Source: Mycetohabitans sp. B8
Lineage (GTDB): Bacteria; Pseudomonadota; Gammaproteobacteria; Burkholderiales; Burkholderiaceae
NCBI RefSeq assembly: GCF_021991875.1
Contig: NZ_JAHLKR010000017.1
Span: 81,791 to 145,790 of the forward strand
Direction of reading: 5' to 3'
DNA: 64,000 nt
The first letter of the stretch is position 1. Every line of letters starts with the position of its first letter. Below are positions 46,401-55,400 of this stretch, one piece after another. The notes below the pieces were generated by a model. That model had not been told where the DNA came from. It searched no databases and was given only the letters and a program-made list of their open reading frames with translations. The position numbers were made by a program, and so were the translations under genes.

Positions 46401-49400
46401 CTCACCAGTTCGAAGGGCCCAGTGCCACCTATAACATGCCGTTGCCATTACGCCTGTTTGGCACGGTGGACACCCACGCTTTGCAGGCCGCGTTGAATGA
46501 CCTGCTAGCCCGCCATGAAAGCTTGCGCACTGTCTTCAAGGACATCAACGGTGTCGCCACGCAACAGATTATCGCTGTCGAAGCCGCCTCGCTTACCTTG
46601 GAGACAGTCCAGGTGACAGCAGAAACGCTGTCACAAAGGCTGGCCCAAGCGGCAGTTCACCATTTCGACCTGTCCCGCGAAATCCCGCTGCGCGCGTGGC
46701 TGTTTCAGCTCGATGCGCAAGAGCACGTGCTGTTGCTGTTGTTGCACCACATCGCTGGCGATGGCTGGTCAATGGCGCCACTCGCCCGCGACTTAGGCCG
46801 CGCCTATGCAGCCCGTCTCCAAGACCGGGCGCCGGACTGGGCGCCGTTGCCTGTGCAATATGCCGACTATACGTTGTGGCAACAGGCGTTATTTGGTAAC
46901 GAGCATGATCCGGACAGCATGATTGGCCGTCAGTTCGCGTACTGGGAGCGAACATTGGCCGGTCTGCCCGATCGGTTGGAGCTACCGTTTGACCGGGCAC
47001 GACCGTCCGTGGCCAGTTATCACGGCGACTATGTGGCTATGCGAATCGATGCCGCGCTGCACGGTAAGCTACAAGCACTGGCTCGTACCCACGAGGCCAG
47101 CCTGTTCATGGTATTGCAAGCCGCATTGGCGACGTTGCTGACCCGTCTGGGCGCCGGCAACGACATTCCAATCGGCACCGCCATTGCTGGACGTACCGAC
47201 GAAGCGCTGGACGAGCTTATCGGCTTTTTCGTCAATACCTTGGTTCTGCGCACCGACACATCAGGTCACCCGAGCTTCAATGCACTGCTGAAACGAGTGC
47301 GTGAAACTTGTCTGGCTGCTTATGCCCATCAGGATGCACCGTTTGAACAACTAGTTGAACGGCTCAATCCAACCCGCTCAACCGCACATCACCCCCTCTT
47401 TCAAGTTTCATTGGTATTACAAAACACGGCTGTGCAGCCATTCGATCTGCCTGGCCTGCGTTTAATACCCGAACCTATTGATACTTTTACCGCCAAATTC
47501 GACTTATTCTTCAGCTTTGATGAAGTACCGAGTACAGATGGCGGTGCGCAAGGGCTGGAAGGATTGATCGAATATGCGACTGACCTGTTCGATCGTGACA
47601 CGGTAGACAAACTGGCTCGCCGCTTCATCCGTTTGTTGGAAGCCATTGCCGACGCGCCTGCGCAGTCGATCGGTCAAATCGATCTTCTGGAGACAGCTGA
47701 ACGGCAGCAACTACTCAACGGTTGGAACGATACGGCACAACCGATCTGCGAAGCAACGCTGCCCGCGCTATTCGAGGCGCAGGAGGCCAAAGCGCCTGAT
47801 GCCATCGCACTAGTCTTCGAAGATCAACACGTCAGCTATGCTGAACTTAATGCCCAAGCCAACCGCCTTGCGCATTATTTGATTGCCGAGGGCATTGGCC
47901 CAGAGGATATCGTCGCGCTAGCGCTACCCCGCTCGCCGCAAATGATCAGCGCGTTGCTGGGTATTTTGAAAGCGGGCGCAGCCTATCTGCCGCTCGATCC
48001 GGACTATCCGCGCGAACGATTGGCTTTCATGCTAGAGGATGCGCAACCTAAGCGCATCCTCACCCATGCCTCGAGCGCAAAGCGCTTACCCCACGAGTAC
48101 ACCGCAGTTCTCCATTTGGATCATCCGGCTGTCTACGCCGCGCTAACGCAACTACCCGAATCCAACCCGAGCGACATCCATCGTCTCCGGCCACTCTCTC
48201 CCCGGCATCCCGCGTATGTCATCTACACTTCCGGCTCGACCGGAAAACCGAAGGGCGTTGTGGTCACGCATGCCGGCAGTCATAATTTAACGGCTGCACA
48301 AATCAAGTGCTTTTCGCTGAGCCCAAACAGCCGTGTCCTGCAGTTTGCTTCATTGAGCTTTGATGCCGCTTTCTGGGAACTGTGCATGTCGCTGCTGTCA
48401 GGCGCCACGTTGGTCCTCGGGCGCTCAGAGCAGTTGTTGCCGGGAGACGCGCTAGCGAAGCTTACATCCGAGCAAGCGATCACCCACGTCACTTTACCGC
48501 CCAGTGCGTTGGCCGCCCTGCCCGCCGACAGCTTGACTACCTGCTCGCATTTGATTGTTGCTGGCGAAGCCTGTCCACCGCACCTTGTCGAGCAGTGGTC
48601 ACAAGCGCGGCACATGACGAATGCGTATGGACCTACCGAGGCAACAGTGTGCGCGGCAATGCGACGGTTTTTACCGGGTGACGCTGTTACCGAAGTAGCA
48701 TCATCGATTGGCCGGCCGATTGACAACACCCAGTTGTACGTCTTAGACGACCATCTACAGCCAGTGCCAGCCGGCGTGTCGGGCGAGCTCTATATTGGTG
48801 GCATCGGGCTCGCACGCGGTTATCTCAATCGCCCTGATTTGACGGCGGAACGCTTCGTTGCCGCGCCATTTGGCCCAGCAGGCGTGCGCTTGTACCGCAC
48901 CGGCGATCTAGCTCGCTGGCGAGCGGACGGTACACTCGATTTCCTCGGCCGCGCCGATCATCAAGTCAAGTTGCGCGGATTCCGGATCGAGCCAGGCGAA
49001 ATCGAGGCCGTGCTGTGTCGCCACCCGGCCGTCGCCCAGGCAGCGGTGATTGCCCGCGAAGACCGCCCAGGCCACACACAACTGGTTGGCTATGTCACGC
49101 TCGACAAAACGACTGCTGAGCGTAATGCGGCCACTGAAGAGCGCCAGGTCGGCGAATGGCAAACGATCTACGATACCCACTACGGCAGCCACCAAGCCAG
49201 TGCTTTTGGCGAGAATTTTGTCGGCTGGGACAGCAGTTATGATGGGCGCCCGATCCCACTGCCAGACATGCAGGCATGGCGTGCAGCCACAGTCGCACGG
49301 ATTCAAGCACTCAAACCCCGACGACTATTGGAAATCGGTGTGGGCAGCGGCCTGCTGCTCGCCCATCTGGCACCGCATTGCGAAGCCTATTGGGGCACAG

Positions 49401-52400
49401 ACTTCTCGATGCCCACCATCGAGGCACTCCAGGCGCAACTGACGCACTATCCAGAATTAGCGTCGCGCGTGGAATTACGCACGCAGGCGGCCCATGTCAC
49501 CGAAGGACTGCCGTCAGGCTATTTCGACACCATCGTGATCAACTCGGTGGCACAGTACTTCCCCAATGTCAGCTATCTACAAGATGTACTGCACCAAGCA
49601 GTGGCACTGCTTGCACCCGGTGGTGTAGTCTTTATTGGCGACGTGCGCAATTTCAACCTGCTAAATTGCTTTGTCAGCGCCGTGCAGCTGCATCAAGCCA
49701 ATCCTGCGGTTGACGACGTCTCCACTCTACGCCGACGTATCGAGCAGGCACTACTTGCGGAAAAAGAACTGCTACTCGCGCCGGCGTTCTTTAGTACGCT
49801 ACCGCGTACGATTGACACCATCGCCGCGGTCGATATTCAACTCAAGCGGGGCCCATATGAAAATGAGCTAAGCCGCTACCGCTACGATGTGGTGCTGCAT
49901 AAACAGGCAGCAGAGCCTATTCGAACGCTTTCGCTAGCTCAAGCGCCGCAGCTGTACTGGGGTCAGCAGCTCGTCAATCTCGACACGTTGAAAGCTCACC
50001 TGAATACGCAACATCCCACACGCCTGCGTATCGTAGGCGTGCCCAACGCACGCCTGGAACGGGAAATCAAGGCCATGCAAGCGCTCGAGCACGGCTGCGA
50101 TATCGCCACCGTCCAGCATCGACTTAAAGCAGGGGGCACGCGGGCAGAGGGGCTAACGCCCGACGACTTCCATGCACTGGGTCAGGCGTGCGGCTATTGG
50201 GTTGCCGCGACTTGGTCAGGCGACGCACAAGCGTGCATGGATATCTTGCTCGTTCAGGCCAGCGAAGCGGCCAACGCCGCGTTCACCGACCTGTACTTAC
50301 CTTTACCCGCGCTGGCTCACCAGGCGCCTGGCGCCCATGCGAATAACCCTGCTAAGCTCGATCAGCTTGCGGACATTCGTCGCTACGCGGCCTCTGCGCT
50401 GCCGGCCTACATGGTGCCAGCCGCCATGGTGCTGCTAGACAATTTGCCACTCACGCCCAACGGCAAACTCGACCGCAAAGCGCTACCGGCGCCGGATTTT
50501 GTCTCTGAACACTACCGCGCTGCGCGCTCGCCACAAGAACAAACGCTGGCCGAGCTGTTTGCAGAAGTGCTCGGCCTGCCGCGTGTCGGCATTGATGATC
50601 GATTCTTCGACTTGGGCGGGCATTCGCTGCTAGCAACCCGTCTGATCAGCCGCATCCGTACTACGTTAGGCGTTGAGGTCCCGATTCGCACGTTGTTTGA
50701 GGCCGCGAGCGTGGCGGAGTTGGCTCCCCGCATCACGGCAATGCAGCAAAACAATGAACTGTCCATCCCCGCGCTGACGGTTCAGCCCAGGCCCGACGCA
50801 CTACCTTTGTCGTTCGCGCAAGAACGTCTGTGGTTCTTAGATCAATTAGGGCAAGGCGACGCTTATCAGATACCGATGGCGACCCGATTGACGGGGCAGC
50901 TAGACGTGCCAGCGTTAAACGCCGCGCTCAGTGAAATCGTGCGGCGCCATGAGGCTTTGCGTACCCGGTTCGAGGCGCGCGATGGCACCGGCGTACAAGT
51001 GATCGATCCGCCATGGACGGTCGCGCTCAAGCCGCGTGAGCTTGAAGAGTGCGAGCTTGTCCATTATCTGCAAGCCAGCGCTGAACAACCGTTCAATCTG
51101 GCTACGGGTCCACTGGCACGCTTTGAATTACTACGGCTTGCTTCCAATGTTCATGTGCTGAGTATTGTGTTGCACCACATCATCTCCGATGGCTGGTCAA
51201 TCGGCGTACTCACGCGCGAACTGAACGAACTGTACAGCGCGTTTGTTCAGGGCCAGCCCTCGCCCCTGCCCGAGCTACCCGTCCAATATGCCGATTATGC
51301 GCTTTGGCAACGCGCATGGCTTAAGGACGAAGCGCTGGAACGAGAGTTGAATTACTGGCGCAAGCAATTGGCAGGAGCGCCTGCTGCGTTGGAGCTACCC
51401 ACCGACCGGCCGCGGCCTGCCATGCCAAGCGGCCGCGGGCATGGCCTCGCGGTGCATGTGCCGGCGGCACTTGCCGCGCAACTCAAAGCGCTGGCACAGC
51501 GTGAAGGCGCAACGTTATACATGACGTTGCTCACAGCGTTTCAAATTGTACTCAGCCGCTGGAGCGGGCAAGATGATATCGTGGTGGGCTCTCCGATTGC
51601 GGGGCGCACGCAGGCACAAACGGAAGGACTGTTAGGCTTCTTCCTCAATACTTTGGCGCTGCGTACCGACTTGTCGGGCAATCCCTGTTTCAACGAATTG
51701 TTGGCGCAGGTGCGAGAGACCGCGTTAGAGGCCTATGCGTATCAGGCTGTGCCATTTGAGAAGCTGGTAGAAGTGTTGCAACGCGTTCGGGACCTGTCGC
51801 GTGCACCGATTGTGCAAGTCATGGTCAATGGACTCAACCTGTCGACATCGAACCTGGCTTTGCCAGGGCTCATAGCCGAACCGGTCCAATTCGATACGTT
51901 TGGCACGAAGTTCGACCTCACGCTGTACTTCGGTGAGACATCGGACGGCATTGACGGCTGGCTACAATATGCGACGGACTTGTTCGATGCCGACACAATC
52001 GCGCGACTCGGCCAGCATTGGGTCAATGTGCTCGAGGCAGTGGCCGCCAATCCAGCGCAGCGCCTGTCTGAGCTACCGCTGCTCAGCGCCGCGGAGCAGC
52101 GTCAATTGCTCACGACATGGAATGACACCGCGGCCGATTATCCCGACACACAAACCCTGCATCAGCTGTTTGAAGTTCAAGCGCAGCGTGCGCCGCATGC
52201 GGTGGCCGCCGTGTGCGAAGCACAACAGATGACCTACGCCGAGTTGGACACGCGCGCTAACCAGCTCGCGCATCACCTTCGCACTTTGGGCGTCGGCCCC
52301 GAAGTCATCGTAGGGCTATGCGTCGAGCGCTCACTCGAGATGCTGGTCGGCATATTGGGCATTTTGAAGGCCGGTGGCGCTTACGCACCGCTGGACCCCA

Positions 52401-55400
52401 GCTATCCGCCCGAGCGCCTCGCTTATATGCTTGAAGAAGCCAGCGCCCCCGTGCTGGTCACGCAAGCTCACCTCGAAGCGCCATTGCCCGCCACCGACGC
52501 CCGGCGGGTGCGCCTGGATGCCGACTGGCACGACATCGCGACCCAGCCGCACCATACGCCGCACAGCGGTGTGACGCCTGCGCATCTCGCTTACGTCATC
52601 TATACATCGGGTTCGACCGGGCGGCCCAAAGGGGTCATGATCCGACATCGTGGCGTCGCCAATTATCTGGCCTTCCTGACCCGCCACTATCGGCTCACCG
52701 CAGCGGACGTCGTGCTCAATGTGTCAGGCTTGGCCTTCGATCCGTCGGTGCGTGACCTGTTCGGTCCGCTGACCTCGGGTGGACGAGCCGTGCTAGTGCC
52801 TACCGCGCAGGCCAAGGAGCCACACAAGTATTTGTCCGTGATCCAAGAGCAGCGCGTCACCAAAATGCTCAGCATCACGCCTAGCTTCCTGCGCAGCCTG
52901 TGCGAGGCGGCTCAGGACCGCCCCTTGCCCCAGCTGGCACTGCAGGCAATCTTGACCTGCGGCGAGCCGCTGGAAGCGGCCTTGTGCGACCGGGCTCGCC
53001 AAGTGTTCGGCGCGCAAGTGGCCGTGATCAACCAGTACGGCCCGACCGAGTGCACGCTCAGCTCAACCTGGTTCGCGGCTGTGCCTCAACCAAGCGGCAT
53101 CGTGCCGATCGGTCGCGCGATCTCGAATGCACGCGTCTACGTGCTGGATCGACATCTACAACTGGCCCCACCGGGCGTGGTTGGCGAGCTGTACATCGCC
53201 AGTGTCGGGTTGGCACGTGGCTATTTCAAACGGCCTGCGCTGAGCGCCGAGCGCTTTATCGCGAACCCGTTTGGACACGGTGAGCGGCTATATCGAACCG
53301 GCGACTTGGCCAAATGGCGAGCCGACGGCCAACTTCAGTATCTGGGCCGCACCGATCATCAAGTCAAGATCCGTGGCATTCGCGTCGAACTCGGCGAGAT
53401 TGAAACGCAACTGCTGGCCCTCCCGTCCATCCATCAAGCTGTGGTCGTAGCTCGGGAGGATGAGCCAGGCGAGAAGCGATTGGTGGCTTATTTCGTCAGC
53501 GATGACGCTATTGACACGACTGCGCTGCGCGATCAGCTCAAAGGCAGCTTGCCGGACTATATGGTGCCATCGGCGTTCGTCAGGCTCGACACCATGCCAC
53601 TGACGCCGAATAATAAAGTGGACCGTCAAGCACTGCCAGCACCGAATTTTATTTCGGAACGCTACCGCGCCCCGCGTTCACCTCAAGAGCAAACGCTGAC
53701 TGAGTTGGTCGCCGAAGTGCTTGGTCTGCCACGCGTGGGTATTGACGACAACTTCTTTGAACTCGGGGGACACTCATTGCTAGCGATGCGCTTTGCAGCC
53801 CGAGTCCAACAAGCGTTGGGGGCCGAACTGCCGGTGCGCGCGCTGTTTGAAGCGCCTACTATTGCCGAATTGACGCCTCGTCTGCACGCATTGCGGCAAA
53901 GTCGTGACCTCAACATTCCAGCGTTGACCACGCAAACGCGTCCCACCATTTTGCCTTTGTCGTTCGCGCAAGAACGTCTGTGGTTCTTGGAGCAATTAGG
54001 GCAAGGCGCAGCGTACCAGATACCGATTGCAATGCGCTTGACGGGTAAATTAGATGTCGCTGCACTGGCTGCCGCATTAAGTGAAATCGTCCGGCGTCAT
54101 GAAACATTACGCACCCGGTTTGAAACCCATGATGGGGACGGTGTGCAAGTGGTCAATCCGCCCTGGACGGTTGAACTGATACCGCACGAAGTGGCTGAGC
54201 ATGACGTCATGCATGATCTGCTAGCCGCCGCTCAGCAACCGTTCGATCTCACTGCAGGACCGCTGGTGCGCTTTGCACTGCTACGTCTCGCGCCTGATAC
54301 CCATGTGTTAAGCGTGATATTGCATCACATTATTTCGGATGGCTGGTCTCTAGGTGTGCTGACACGGGAAATCCAAGCGCTATATACGGCCTTTAGTCAA
54401 AAGCAAGGCTCGCCATTACCCGAGCTGGCAGTCCAATATGCCGATTATGCGCTTTGGCAGCGCGCATGGCTTAAGGACGAAGCACTGGAACGGGAGTTGA
54501 ATTACTGGCGCAAGCAATTGGCGGGAGCGCCTGCCGCGTTGGAGTTACCCACTGACCGGCCACGGCCCGCCGTGCCAAGCGGCCGCGGGCATGGCCTCGC
54601 GGTGCACGTGCCGGCGGCGCTTGCCACGCAGCTCAAAACGCTGGCGCAACGTGAATGCGCAACGTTATACATGACGTTGCTCGCTGCATTTCAGGTCGTG
54701 CTCAGTCGCTGGAGCGGGCAAGACGATATCGTCGTGGGCTCACCGATCGCAGGACGCACGCAAGTGCAAACCGAAGCGCTAATCGGATTTTTCATCAATA
54801 CCTTGGCGCTGCGTACCGACTTATCGGGTAATCCCCGCTTCAATGAATTGCTGGCGCAGGTGCGCGAAACCACATTGGGCGCCTATGCGCACCAGGCGGT
54901 GCCTTTCGAAAAACTGGTGGAAGTACTGCAACCCGTACGCGACCTGTCTCGCCAACCGATTTTTCAGGTCATGGTCAATGGGTTCAATGTGCCCATGTCG
55001 GACTTTACATTGCCAGGACTCACGGTTGAAAAAATTGACCTGGAACGGCTCAGTACCAAGTTCGACTTGACTTTGTCCTTCGGTGAGACATCGGACGGCA
55101 TCGACGGCTGGCTACAATATGCGACGGACTTGTTCGATGCCGATACGATCGAGCGACTCGGTCAGCATTGGGTCAATGTGCTCGAGGCGGTGGCCGCCAA
55201 TCCAGTGCAGTGCCTATCTGAGCTGCCGCTGCTCGGCGCCACGGAACGACACCAACTACTCACAGCGTGGAATGACACGGCAGCTGACTTTTCGTCTGCG
55301 CCAATCCTGCACCAGCTATTTGAAGCACAGGTACAACGCACGCCGAACGCAATCGCTGCGGTATTCGAAACGCAGCAGATGACTTACGCCGAGTTGGACC

